Assembly: GCF_019856455.1 (NCBI RefSeq)
Contig: NZ_CP082205.1
Span: forward strand, 1,054,001 to 1,118,000
From: Streptococcus suis
GTDB lineage: Bacteria > Bacillota > Bacilli > Lactobacillales > Streptococcaceae
Direction of reading: 5' to 3'
DNA length: 64,000 bases
Shown here one piece after another: positions 53,026 to 62,190 of this stretch. Position 1 is the first letter of the stretch. Each line of letters begins with the position of its first letter. The notes beneath the pieces were generated by a model, which worked only from the letters and a program-made list of their open reading frames with translations, searched no databases and was not told the origin of the DNA. A program made the translations under genes and the position numbers.

Positions 53026-55533
53026 TTGCGAGGATTTAATAATAAGATAAAATCTGTTTATCGAGAATTAACAAATACCAAAGAGAAATTCGGTAGTTTT
53101 CATAAGACCTTGATTCATTTACATACACCTGTTTCTTATGATTATAAGCTATTTTCGAGCTGGACTTCAACGAAATATAGAAAAAGTACAGAAGATGAAT
53201 TATTTGATATATTTTTCAAAAATAAGAAAATCAAAGTTGATAAAACAAAATTTTTTGGTAGCTTTGATAAAGTTATCTTTTCTAGCCCAAAAGAGTACAT
53301 TAGTTTTCTTTTGTTAGCAGAAGCTATCTTAAAAAATGAAATAGAAATAGTTGTAGTAACTGATCATAATACTACCAAAGGTATTAAAAAACTTCAAACA
53401 GCAGTTTCAATTATAACGAGAACCTATCCGACTTATAATATACATCCTCATATTTTACATGGAGTAGAAATTAGTGCAGCAGATAAGTTACATATTGTTT
53501 GTATATACGATCATGAAAAAGAATCTTGGGTTAATCAATGGTTATGTGAAAATATTATAAGTGAAAAAGATGGAAGTTATCAGCATTCGTTGACTATCAT
53601 GAAAGATTTTAATAATCAAAACATAATTAACTACATTGCTCATTTCAATAGTTATAATATTTTGAAAAAAGGTTCTCACTTGTCGGGTGCATATAAGAGA
53701 CAAGTTTTTACAAAAGAAAATACACGATTTATTGGTGTAAAAAATATAAATTCTGTTGAAGGATCGAAAAATCGTTTATTGACAGATTTTAATTGTGAAC
53801 CAAATTTTTTATTAGATAATGATTCACATGATATTGATTCAGTCGGAAAGAATAATATGTGGATAAAAGGTGGAAAGATTTCTTTTAAAATGTTCCAAGA
53901 AGCTTTGCTTGATTACACTGTATCAGTAAGTTTATTTGAACCAAATTTTGAACAAAAGTCTTACATAAAAGGTTTATACATTCAAAGTCGTGGAGGCGAT
54001 AGAAGTTTTCTTACAGGTGATAAGTTAGAAAAAGATAGAGACTTCTTTTTAACATTCTCACCATCTATGAACTGTTTAATTGGAGGGAGAGGTACAGGGA
54101 AAAGTACACTAATAGATATGTTACAATTTGTACTTTCTCAGGATTGCGACAAGCAGAGTAAATTAGAATTCCTATGTAACCATACAAATGCTTTTGTACT
54201 CTATGTTTTAGAGGATGCTGAATATATCATTGAGGTTAGTTTGCCAGATGTCTTGCAGGAAAATAGGGACAATATCTTACAATATTATGGGCAAAATCGT
54301 GAGAATAGGTATGGATATCCTTATAACTACAATTCTGACTCTATCAAAGAGTGGACACGCTCTCAATATACGAAAGTATACAAAGTTGAGGGAAAATTTT
54401 TCAAATTAGTTGATAAAACTAGAATATTAGAAAAAATGTTTGATAGGAGATATTCTGTTAATGAGTTGGTTAGAACAGCGGATGGAGAAAAAATTACAGA
54501 ATTTATTTCCGACTTAATGCTAAAAAATAAAAATTTACCGAGACCAAACTATGGTTTAAGAACTCAGACTCTAGAATCATTCGAAGCTAAACTACAGGAA
54601 CTTGATAAATATAGGAGAGTTCGTAAGGATTCAATACTCAAAATAATTGATGATTTCAATCAAACTCAAGTTGGTAAGTTAAGAATCTGTTATGAGCAAA
54701 TTGATAGATGGGAAGTACCAGATTTTGAAAGCACTCTTTTCAAAAGTAATTCAACTCTCAATTTCTCATTTGAAAATTATAGAATTAGTAAGCGGGATGT
54801 TGCAGATATTCTATACCTTGTTTATCAGGAGTTAGGAATAAAAGGATTTGTTAACGTTATTTTGAAACAAAATATTCCTAATAGGTATTTTATATTATTA
54901 AAAAATATTTCTGAGGAGAATTTTGCAAAACATGAGAATAAGTGGAGAAATAATTCCGAGATTAATGATTCTAACATACCCTATTTAAAAACTAGTATTT
55001 ATTCTTTAATCGCAAATAGTAGTTTACTAGATGAGTTAAAGAGAGTGCTAAAAGAACACGTAGCCAATGAAAGACTTTTTTTGGAGTTTAACATTAACTC
55101 AAAAGAAACATCACAACATCTTGACATTCTTTATAAAGAAGTTAGTGTATTAAGTTTGGGTCAAAAAGTTGTAGCGATGTTAGATTTTTTACTAGCATAT
55201 AGTGATTATTCAAAGGATTTCAGACCATTAATTATTGATCAACCTGAAGATAATTTGGATAACCGCTATATATACAGACATTTAGTTCAACAGTTTAGAG
55301 ACGTGAAAGCTCAACGACAAATTATTTTAGCAACCCATAATGCGACAATTGTAACAAATTCCATGACCGATCAAGTGGTAATTATGGAATCAGATGGGGC
55401 TCATGCTTGGATTGAATCACAGGGATATGTTAGTGAAAAATTTATAAAAAACCATATTATCAATCAATTGGAAGGTGGAAGAGACTCATTTAAACATAAG
55501 ATGTCCATATATGAGACAGCTCTTTCTGAATAA
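53026..55533 (+). CDS. PHP-domain/ABC-ATPase fusion (TrlF-like), candidate defence protein
   Basis: About 835 residues. The N-terminal PHP phosphoesterase/nuclease domain keeps its metal ligands: HLHTP near 31, TDHN near 112, HGVEIS, IAHFNS and NDSHD. Then an SMC/RecF-like ABC ATPase follows: Walker [10 protein letters not shown] near 353, signature VLSLGQK near 709, Walker [13 protein letters not shown] near 735, H-loop ATHNAT. TTG 53026 follows GGGGG by 6 nt; TTG 52990 has no site. The gene is very AT-rich compared with its ICE neighbours and stands next to pezAT and ends at its own terminator, like cargo acquired separately. Antiviral defence is an inference. Confidence 0.85.
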   Translation: MRGFNNKIKSVYRELTNTKEKFGSFHKTLIHLHTPVSYDYKLFSSWTSTKYRKSTEDELFDIFFKNKKIKVDKTKFFGSFDKVIFSSPKEYISFLLLAEAILKNEIEIVVVTDHNTTKGIKKLQTAVSIITRTYPTYNIHPHILHGVEISAADKLHIVCIYDHEKESWVNQWLCENIISEKDGSYQHSLTIMKDFNNQNIINYIAHFNSYNILKKGSHLSGAYKRQVFTKENTRFIGVKNINSVEGSKNRLLTDFNCEPNFLLDNDSHDIDSVGKNNMWIKGGKISFKMFQEALLDYTVSVSLFEPNFEQKSYIKGLYIQSRGGDRSFLTGDKLEKDRDFFLTFSPSMNCLIGGRGTGKSTLIDMLQFVLSQDCDKQSKLEFLCNHTNAFVLYVLEDAEYIIEVSLPDVLQENRDNILQYYGQNRENRYGYPYNYNSDSIKEWTRSQYTKVYKVEGKFFKLVDKTRILEKMFDRRYSVNELVRTADGEKITEFISDLMLKNKNLPRPNYGLRTQTLESFEAKLQELDKYRRVRKDSILKIIDDFNQTQVGKLRICYEQIDRWEVPDFESTLFKSNSTLNFSFENYRISKRDVADILYLVYQELGIKGFVNVILKQNIPNRYFILLKNISEENFAKHENKWRNNSEINDSNIPYLKTSIYSLIANSSLLDELKRVLKEHVANERLFLEFNINSKETSQHLDILYKEVSVLSLGQKVVAMLDFLLAYSDYSKDFRPLIIDQPEDNLDNRYIYRHLVQQFRDVKAQRQIILATHNATIVTNSMTDQVVIMESDGAHAWIESQGYVSEKFIKNHIINQLEGGRDSFKHKMSIYETALSE

Positions 55534-55545
55534 TATAAGGAAATG

Positions 55546-55577
55546 AAAAGTAGGTTAGAAATATCCTACTTTTTGTT
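55546..55577 (+). terminator. Terminator of the PHP-ATPase gene
   Basis: AAAAGTAGG pairs with CCTACTTTT, followed by TTGTTTT; promoter F begins at once. Confidence 0.8.
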
Positions 55578-55612
55578 TTGTGATACCTTTTCCAAATCAC
55601 CTCTATTATCCT
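55578..55612 (+). promoter_or_regulatory. ICE regulon promoter F (TTGTGATA class)
   Basis: TTGTGATA, seven bases, CAAA, and TATCCT 23 bases after TTGTGA. Flanking bases make TTTG...CAAA here where other copies have CTTG...CAAG, a covarying change that keeps the dyad. Confidence 0.6.
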
Positions 55613-55639
55613 AATATCATTCCTAAAAAAATCAATCCA

Positions 55640-55860
55640 TGATTTTTCACTGGGGGTTTGGGGGCGAAGCCACCAAGTTATCTTATCATCGGCTATCAAA
55701 ACTCAAAGGTTTTGGTCGGCTGGCGATAAGATTTTTGGGATATTGTGGACACAATATCTGAGCTCGCAAAAGCCGAAAAGGGAAGATTTGAGGCTTTTAG
55801 GGAGCCCCCGTATCAGATATGGTATCGGTGCTAACCCGCTAGAGGGAAATGTGAGAAGGA
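55640..55860 (+). other. Candidate oriT of the ICE
   Basis: The non-coding leader before the MobC genes is full of inverted repeats: CTTATC/GATAAG (55682-55687, 55725-55730), the perfect GATATTGTG/CACAATATC (55739-55758), and AAAAGCC/GGCTTTT (55768-55774, 55792-55798), followed by a GGTGCTAACCCGCTAGAGGG stretch. Relaxase nicking sites usually lie just upstream of mobC-relaxase operons. The nick position cannot be told from sequence alone. Confidence 0.55.
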
Positions 55861-55870
55861 GTGTATCATC

Positions 55871-56233
55871 ATGACAGAAAGTTATCGGACAATTCGTAAG
55901 GAAATCAACTTGACGCTTGAGGAATTTGAGCAGATTCAACTACTGATGAGAAAGGAGAATGCGGAGCAGTTTTCTCCCTTTGTTAGACAAAAACTATTGG
56001 ACATTGTCAATAACAAGGATGACATCAGAGATTGGTTTATTCTGTGGCAATCTCAAAAAATAGAACAAATCAGTAGAGATATTTTACAGGTAGCAACTCT
56101 AGCGGAACGAGGCCATCAGGTCACGTCAGAACACTTAAGAATTATATTGACTTGTGTTCAAGAACTGATGACAGAAGTAGAGAAGGCAGTACCACTCAGT
56201 TCAGAATTTCGAGATAAGTATATGGGAGGTTAG
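55871..56233 (+). CDS. MobC-like relaxosome accessory protein 1
   Basis: A 120-residue protein with an N-terminal ribbon-helix-helix-like segment (YRTIRKEINLTLEEFEQIQLLM) and a helical C-terminal half. Such proteins bind oriT DNA and help the relaxase. It lies 2 nt before the second MobC-like gene; both share the YRT...LT.EE/QEL start pattern and may be paralogues. GAAGGAG precedes the ATG. Confidence 0.72.
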   Translation: MTESYRTIRKEINLTLEEFEQIQLLMRKENAEQFSPFVRQKLLDIVNNKDDIRDWFILWQSQKIEQISRDILQVATLAERGHQVTSEHLRIILTCVQELMTEVEKAVPLSSEFRDKYMGG

Positions 56234-56235
56234 AT

Positions 56236-56601
56236 ATGGAAAATCGTTATCGAACCAATCTCAAAAAAGTCTTTTTAACAGACCAGGAACTTGCGAACCT
56301 GAACAATCATATTAGCCAAAGTTCTTGTCAAAATTTTTCTGCTTATGCCAGAAAGGTTTTGCTTAATCCAAATATGACCTTTTTAACAATTGATACCAGT
56401 AACTACCAAGACTTGGTTTTTGAATTACGTCGAATTGGCAATAACATTAACCAGATAGCTAAAACAGTCAATCAGACAAAACTTCTGACAGTAGAGCAGC
56501 GAGATAATTTGAAAACGGGCATAGGTCAGCTGATTGCGGAAGTTGATAAGGACTTCTATGTCAAGTGTCAAAAGTTGAGGGAATTTTATGGTAGTCACTA
56601 A
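56236..56601 (+). CDS. mobC: MobC-family relaxosome protein 2
   Basis: A 121-residue protein with RHH-type N-terminus (KKVFLTDQELANLNNHI) and the MobC core (LVFELRRIGNNINQIAKTVNQ). MobC proteins open oriT DNA for the relaxase. It overlaps the relaxase start by 14 nt, which fits the joint function. Confidence 0.85.
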   Translation: MENRYRTNLKKVFLTDQELANLNNHISQSSCQNFSAYARKVLLNPNMTFLTIDTSNYQDLVFELRRIGNNINQIAKTVNQTKLLTVEQRDNLKTGIGQLIAEVDKDFYVKCQKLREFYGSH

Positions 56602-58471
56602 ACATTTTGCGGTTCATGGCAACAAATACCGTAAAAGTCTTATCAAGTATATTCTAAATCCAGCTAAGACTGACCAACTCAAATTGGTTTCAGATTTTGG
56701 AATGAGCAATTACCTCGACTTCCCTAATTATGAAGAAATAGTTGAGATGTATCAGGCAAACTTTGTCAATAATGATAGGCTTTATGATTCGAGAAATGAC
56801 CGGCAACAAATCAAGCAAAATAAAATTCATGCTCATCATCTTATCCAGTCATTCTCACCTGAGGATAATCTTACACCTGAAGAAATCAATCGTATTGGTT
56901 ATGAGACGATAAAGGAGTTGACTGGCGGAAACTTTCGCTTTATTGTGACAACCCATACGGATAGGTTGCATGTTCATAACCATATCCTCATCAATTCTGT
57001 TGACCTCAATTCTCATAAGAAACTCAAATGGGATTATGCTCAGGAGAGAAATTTACGGATGATTTCTGACCGTCTTTCCAAAGAAGCAGGTGCCAAAATT
57101 ATCACACCGAACCGTTATTCTCATGAGAAGTTTGTGACCTATCGCAAAAGTAATCACAAATTTGAATTGAAGCAACGTCTTTATTTTCTGATGGAGAATA
57201 GTAAGGATTTTGACGACTTTTTATCCAAGGCAGAAGCATTGAATGTTCAGATTGATTTTTCAAGAAAATACGCTCGTTTTTTGATGACGGATATGCCCAT
57301 GAAGCGAGTTATTCGAGGCAAGCAACTAGATAAACGTCAACCCTATACCGAGGAATACTTTCGAGAGCACTTTGCCAAGCGAGCGATTGAGCAATGTTTA
57401 GATTTTCTCTTACCCAGAGTTCGTGACCTTTCACAACTTTTGGAGTTTGCAAGAGAACTCAACCTTGCTATGTCTCTAAAACAAAAGAATGTGGCGTTTA
57501 CTCTAACAAAAAATAGTCAGAGCATTACAGTCAATAATCAAAAAGTCAGTTCCAAAAATCTCTACGATGTTCAATTTTTCGAAACTTACTTTGAGAAACG
57601 TGGAGAAGTTCCTGATATTGACCAGTCGCAACTTATTTCCGACTTTGAGGGATATTGTGAGGAACAAGATAAGGAAAAGCTAGCTTATGAAGACTTGCAA
57701 GAGGCTTATCAGGCATTTAAGGAGAAAAGAGACCAGGTTCAAGAGTTTGATGTCGTCTTAGCTGACCATCAGATTGATAAGTTAGTCAAAGATGGTCTCT
57801 TTATCAGAATGAACTACGGCGTTAAAAAAGATGGCTTGGTCTTTATCCCAAACCGTCATTTAGATATTAAAGAGACAGAGAGTGGTAAACACTACCATGC
57901 CTTTATCCGTGAGACCGCACAATTTTTCATTTACAATAAGGAGGCGTCCGAACTCAATCGCTATATGCGAGGGCGTGAACTCATTCGTCAGTTAACCAAT
58001 GATAGCCAGACTATCTCTAAAAGAAAAAGACCGACCATTGACACACTTAAGAAAAAGATTGAAGAGATTAATCTTCTTATTGAGTTGGGTACGGAGAATA
58101 AGTCTTATCAAGATATTAAAGACGAGATTATTAAGGATATTGCTCAATTAGATTTGACCATTACAGAGATTCAGGAACACATAGATCATCTCAACAAGGT
58201 TGCGGAAGTCTTGCTTAACCTGGACAATAACGATATAGAGAACCGCCGCTTGGCCAAATATGACTATGCCAAGATGAATCTAACTGCGGCTATAAAACTG
58301 GAACAAGTTGAGAAAGAAATCGAAATCTATCAAATTAAGTTAGATAAGTCAATAGATGATTATGAGTATTTAATAAGGAGGTTGGAAAAGTTTGTCAAAA
58401 TTTTAAATGAAATAGACTCAAGCAAGGATGAACTAAAATTTGAACACAGTGAAAAAAATGTGAAAGAATAG
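56588..58471 (+). CDS. MOBP-type relaxase of the ICE
   Basis: A 627-residue relaxase that nicks oriT and stays bound to the transferred strand. The N-terminal HUH nuclease domain begins TKHFAVHGNKYRKSLIKYILNP and holds the metal-binding HTDRLHVHNHILINSV near residue 122; a likely catalytic Tyr lies in the first 30 residues (YRKSLIKYI). The C-terminal half is long coiled coil. It overlaps mobC and is the last gene of the promoter-F operon. Confidence 0.92.
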   Translation: MVVTKHFAVHGNKYRKSLIKYILNPAKTDQLKLVSDFGMSNYLDFPNYEEIVEMYQANFVNNDRLYDSRNDRQQIKQNKIHAHHLIQSFSPEDNLTPEEINRIGYETIKELTGGNFRFIVTTHTDRLHVHNHILINSVDLNSHKKLKWDYAQERNLRMISDRLSKEAGAKIITPNRYSHEKFVTYRKSNHKFELKQRLYFLMENSKDFDDFLSKAEALNVQIDFSRKYARFLMTDMPMKRVIRGKQLDKRQPYTEEYFREHFAKRAIEQCLDFLLPRVRDLSQLLEFARELNLAMSLKQKNVAFTLTKNSQSITVNNQKVSSKNLYDVQFFETYFEKRGEVPDIDQSQLISDFEGYCEEQDKEKLAYEDLQEAYQAFKEKRDQVQEFDVVLADHQIDKLVKDGLFIRMNYGVKKDGLVFIPNRHLDIKETESGKHYHAFIRETAQFFIYNKEASELNRYMRGRELIRQLTNDSQTISKRKRPTIDTLKKKIEEINLLIELGTENKSYQDIKDEIIKDIAQLDLTITEIQEHIDHLNKVAEVLLNLDNNDIENRRLAKYDYAKMNLTAAIKLEQVEKEIEIYQIKLDKSIDDYEYLIRRLEKFVKILNEIDSSKDELKFEHSEKNVKE

Positions 58472-58507
58472 CATTTTTCGGATTTATTGATACCAAATAT
58501 TGAGTAC

Positions 58508-58521
58508 TCTGAAGAAATTCT
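58508..58521 (+). promoter_or_regulatory. NisR-type box before lanP
   Basis: TCT-GAAGAAAT-TCT (TCT-N8-TCT) is the direct-repeat pattern bound by NisR in nisin promoters. It stands 47 bases before lanP; a -10 box is not obvious. A close relative stands before lanF (62133), the two sharing CTGAANAAATNCTGAAAT. Confidence 0.65.
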
Positions 58522-58567
58522 GAAATAAAATTGATAAAAAGGAATAAAAAACTAAGGAGATGATATT

Positions 58568-59941
58568 ATGAAAAAGATAGGCTTATTGTCGAATGTTTTT
58601 ATATCATTGTTTATTGTTATATTAGCTAGCGGTTCTGTGTCATCAGGAGTAAGTGCTAATGAAAATAAGGAAATTAGTTATAATGTTTTAGTTAGTGAAA
58701 ATAAATCTATTGAGGATGTAGAAGATGTTTTACAAAGTCAAGGAATTAAAGTTATTGATAAAATACCTGAAATAAATTTTTTAACTATTTCTACCGAAAA
58801 AAGTGAAGATACAATAAAAAAAGAAAACTCTAATTATATTGATGACATAGTTATAGATAATACTATGACTGTAAAGCCTAATATTACTTATTTGTATGGG
58901 GACAAGGTTTATACAAATACTAATTTAGATTTTTGGGGAAATCAGTGGGATATGCAAAAGAGTATTAGTACTGGAAGTAAATTTCAACATAAGTCTTCTG
59001 GTAAAGCAACAATTGGTGTAATAGATTCTGGTATTACATATGATAATCCAGATATTTATTCACACATTATTTCAGTACAAAATTTCACATCAGATTTGGA
59101 AACAGGAATAGTTGATAACCAAAATGTTGTAGATAAAATTGGCCATGGGACCTCTGTTGTGGGACAAATTTCATCAAGTGGAGAATATTTAGGGATAGCA
59201 CCTGACATGAAAATACGAATGTATCGTGTTTTTGATGAAGGGAATGCTCAAGACCAATGGATTCTCAAAGCGCTCATTCAAGCAGCAAAAGATGATGTTG
59301 ATGTTATTAACCTTAGTTTAGGAGAATATTTGTTAAGAGATTCCACTGATGAAGATGATGATACAGCTTTGATCAATATCTATCAACGGGCAATTAATTA
59401 TGCTCATAATCAAGGTTCCGTTGTCGTTGCTTCAGTAGGTGATGAAGGGATGGATTTACAGAATCAAGATGAATTAAAAAACTATCTTGGTAGTTTAAGA
59501 GGAAAAGATTATAGTCAAGTTGATGGAACTGTACAAGATATTCCGGCTGAATTAGACAATGTTGTTACAGTTGGTTCAGTAGATGATAATGATCTTGTAT
59601 CTAGTTTCTCAAATCAAGGGAATGGCGACATTGATATCTATGCAACAGGAGGTGGAAGTCAAGCGCTTTCTAAAGTAGGATATGATAAATGGGTAGCTGA
59701 TAAATTATATGAAAAAGAATGGATTCTTGTTCCAACGCTTGAAGGAAAGTATACATATGCATATGGGACTTCAATTTCGACTCCTAAAGTCTCTGCAGCT
59801 TTAGGATTGATTATAGAAAAGTATAATTTGAAGGACCAACCAGATGAAGCTATTCGAATTTTATATGATAATTGTTTTCTTAGTAATAATGGAAACAATG
59901 GACAAATTAGGCTACTAAATATTACAAATTTTGTGCAATAA
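58568..59941 (+). CDS. lanP: LanP, subtilisin-like lantibiotic leader protease
   Basis: A 457-residue secreted serine protease that would remove the leader from a nisin-like precursor. Signal peptide (LLSNVFISLFIVILASGSV, cleavage near VSA-NE), propeptide to about residue 110, then the S8 domain with catalytic Asp (GVIDSG near 152), His (GHGTSV near 192) and Ser (YGTSISTP near 400). The oxyanion region reads VASVGDEG, Asp where subtilisins have Asn. It lacks the LPXTG anchor of NisP. First gene of the lan locus, behind a NisR-type box. Confidence 0.88.
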   Translation: MKKIGLLSNVFISLFIVILASGSVSSGVSANENKEISYNVLVSENKSIEDVEDVLQSQGIKVIDKIPEINFLTISTEKSEDTIKKENSNYIDDIVIDNTMTVKPNITYLYGDKVYTNTNLDFWGNQWDMQKSISTGSKFQHKSSGKATIGVIDSGITYDNPDIYSHIISVQNFTSDLETGIVDNQNVVDKIGHGTSVVGQISSSGEYLGIAPDMKIRMYRVFDEGNAQDQWILKALIQAAKDDVDVINLSLGEYLLRDSTDEDDDTALINIYQRAINYAHNQGSVVVASVGDEGMDLQNQDELKNYLGSLRGKDYSQVDGTVQDIPAELDNVVTVGSVDDNDLVSSFSNQGNGDIDIYATGGGSQALSKVGYDKWVADKLYEKEWILVPTLEGKYTYAYGTSISTPKVSAALGLIIEKYNLKDQPDEAIRILYDNCFLSNNGNNGQIRLLNITNFVQ

Positions 59942-59981
59942 TAGTGTAAAATAGTAGTATGAGATAAAAGAGGTACCTAGT

Positions 59982-60680
59982 ATGTATAAGATTTTGGTAG
60001 TTGATGATGATTTTGAAATTGTAAAATTGATGCGAACAATTTTAGAAATGAAAAACTATAATGTGACGACTTATCAAGAAGTTAGGCTTCCTATAAAAAT
60101 AAGTGATTTTGATGGATTTGATTTAATATTGCTTGATGTTATGATGCCAAATGTTGATGGTCTGCAAATCTGTAAACAGATTCGTAAATCAGTATCCTCT
60201 CCGATTATTTTTGTCAGTGCAAAAGATTCTGAAGATGATATTGTATCTGGCTTAAATCTCGGTGGTGACGATTATATCACAAAGCCATTTAGTGTTAATC
60301 AACTAGTTGCTAAGGTTGCAGCGCATTTAAAACGAGAAGAACGTTATAGAAATGCTGAATCTAATGAATCTGTTATTCGAGAATTATTTCCACTAACATT
60401 TTACCTTCAAGAAAAACTCGTGTGTGTTAATGGTGAAGCTATTTCTCTTACTAAAAGGGAATATGATATTTTAGAGCTATTATCTAGTAAGACAAATAAG
60501 GTTTATACAAGAGAAGAAATCTATGAATGTGTCTATGGTGATGAAGCAGATGCATTATTTCGTTCAATTTCGGAATACATTTATCAAATTAGAGTCAAGT
60601 TTGGTCCCTATGGAATTAATCCCATTAAAACAATAAGGGGGATGGGATATAAGTGGAATGATGAAAAGGTATTCAATTAA
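59982..60680 (+). CDS. lanR: LanR, NisR-like response regulator
   Basis: A 232-residue OmpR-family regulator: receiver with acidic pocket VVDDD, phosphoacceptor Asp in LILLDVMMP (about 53), Lys in ITKPFS; winged helix at the C-terminus (LTKREYDILELLSSKTNKVYTREEI ... IKTIRGMGYKW). It would bind the TCT-N8-TCT boxes here. Overlaps lanK by 23 nt, so the pair is coupled. Confidence 0.9.
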   Translation: MYKILVVDDDFEIVKLMRTILEMKNYNVTTYQEVRLPIKISDFDGFDLILLDVMMPNVDGLQICKQIRKSVSSPIIFVSAKDSEDDIVSGLNLGGDDYITKPFSVNQLVAKVAAHLKREERYRNAESNESVIRELFPLTFYLQEKLVCVNGEAISLTKREYDILELLSSKTNKVYTREEIYECVYGDEADALFRSISEYIYQIRVKFGPYGINPIKTIRGMGYKWNDEKVFN

Positions 60681-62001
60681 TAAGCGGATTTTAAGGACAG
60701 TTCTTGAAATAGTGATTGGTACAGTTGCAAATGTTATTATGTTGCTTGTATTGAGCTACGTTCTTATTTTTACAGGTCAGTTGAACACATATGGAACAGA
60801 CTATCATATTTCAATTAGTGATAGTAAATCTGCTAACGGTATTAAGAATCAAATGGATTATTCTGTCTTTGATTATGTATTGTTTGATAGCGATAATGGC
60901 GAATTGGTCTCTGGAAATTATCAAAAACAGGATTTACAACATTATAAAGAAGTTTTTGATACTGGAAGTTCGGTTAGCGAGGGTTCTATATTGTTTACAA
61001 AATATGAAAACTCAGATTTTATTTTGGTTATTAGAAGACCAACAATGCCCGAATTTGTAAATCGAAACTTTCGACATATTTCCTATAATTTAGTCTCTTA
61101 TTTGTTTTTTATAGTGCTAGAATTATTACTCATCTCTATCTCTGTTATTAGGCTCTTAAGAGAATTTACAAAAAATTTTCGTCTAATTGAAAAAATATCT
61201 CTGAATATGGGAATACCAGGAATGGATATTGGACGTAAAGAAACTGCAATCTTAGAATGTAATAACATTTTATTGACGCTTTATCAAAAAGACGAAGAGT
61301 TGACAAAGTTATTAGAAATGGAGAAAAAAGATAAAGAAGATTTGTCATTTCAAGTTGCTGCATTAGCACATGATATTAAAACACCATTAACTGTTTTAAA
61401 GGGGAATATCGAGTTGCTTGAGATGACTAATCTAGATGAAAAACAATTAGATTTTATGTCCTCAATGAATCATAGTGTTGGTATATTTGAAAAGTATTTT
61501 AATTCAATGGTTAATTACTCAAGATTGCTAATTGAGGATAAGAATTATCAGGAAGATATTGAATTATCAAAATTTCTTGATGAATTATCATTAGAATGTC
61601 GAGATATTATGTCTTCAAAAAAAATTAATTTTCAAATAGTTAATGAATCCCATACCAGAGTGATTAAAGGAAATCGTCTCAACTTAGATCGAGCTTTGAT
61701 AAATATCTTATCTAATGCGACTAGATTTTGTTCAGAAGAGGGCAAGGTGGTACTGACTATATCTGAAAGTTCCAACTTTATCAGTTTTGAGATTTGGAAT
61801 AATGGTTTACCATTTACAGAAGAGTCTCTTAAAGATGGAGGAAAACTTTTTTACACAGAGAATAAAGGAAGAAATGATAAGCATTACGGAATAGGACTTT
61901 CATTTGCTCAAAAGATAGCTATGAGACATCAAGGTCAATTAATACTCTCAAATCCACAAAATGGTGGTGCACAGGTCACTTTATTAATTAAAAAATTTTA
62001 G
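60658..62001 (+). CDS. lanK: LanK, NisK-like sensor histidine kinase
   Basis: A 447-residue kinase: two membrane helices (about 12-36 and 142-165) around an extracellular sensor loop, H-box VAALAHDIKTPLT, N-box LDRALINILSNATRF, and G-box HYGIGLSFAQKIA. NisK-type kinases sense the mature lantibiotic outside the cell and phosphorylate LanR. ATG 60661 is an alternative start. The gene ends just before a terminator. Confidence 0.9.
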   Translation: MMKRYSINKRILRTVLEIVIGTVANVIMLLVLSYVLIFTGQLNTYGTDYHISISDSKSANGIKNQMDYSVFDYVLFDSDNGELVSGNYQKQDLQHYKEVFDTGSSVSEGSILFTKYENSDFILVIRRPTMPEFVNRNFRHISYNLVSYLFFIVLELLLISISVIRLLREFTKNFRLIEKISLNMGIPGMDIGRKETAILECNNILLTLYQKDEELTKLLEMEKKDKEDLSFQVAALAHDIKTPLTVLKGNIELLEMTNLDEKQLDFMSSMNHSVGIFEKYFNSMVNYSRLLIEDKNYQEDIELSKFLDELSLECRDIMSSKKINFQIVNESHTRVIKGNRLNLDRALINILSNATRFCSEEGKVVLTISESSNFISFEIWNNGLPFTEESLKDGGKLFYTENKGRNDKHYGIGLSFAQKIAMRHQGQLILSNPQNGGAQVTLLIKKF

Positions 62002-62033
62002 GGGCTGGTCAAAAAGCCTAATATAAACAAAAC

Positions 62034-62079
62034 CGCATGAAATCTTTCATTTAAAAACGTTGATTTTATGCGATTTTTT
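62034..62079 (+). terminator. Terminator of lanPRK
   Basis: CGCATGAAATC (62034-62044) pairs with GATTTTATGCG (62062-62072, one G-T pair), then a T run. Confidence 0.85.
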
Positions 62080-62132
62080 ATTTCGAAAATTTGAAAAAAT
62101 CAAAGAGATATCGACTTTTTGCTCAATTTTTT

Positions 62133-62168
62133 TCTGAACAAATACTGAAATTTCTTTTGTATTATAAT
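62133..62168 (+). promoter_or_regulatory. NisR-type box and -10 of lanFEG
   Basis: TCT-GAACAAAT-ACT (one mismatch to TCT-N8-TCT) is followed after 16 bases by TATAAT (62163-62168). Immunity genes would thus be induced by the same LanRK system. Confidence 0.7.
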
Positions 62169-62190
62169 AAAAGAAATGGAGGCAGAAAAA

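Noticed and set aside
58486..58530. TTATTGATACCAAAT before lanP looks like a seventh member of the TTGTGATA promoter family
   Set aside because: It lacks TTGTGA and has no -10 box at the fixed distance; the NisR-type box explains this promoter better.
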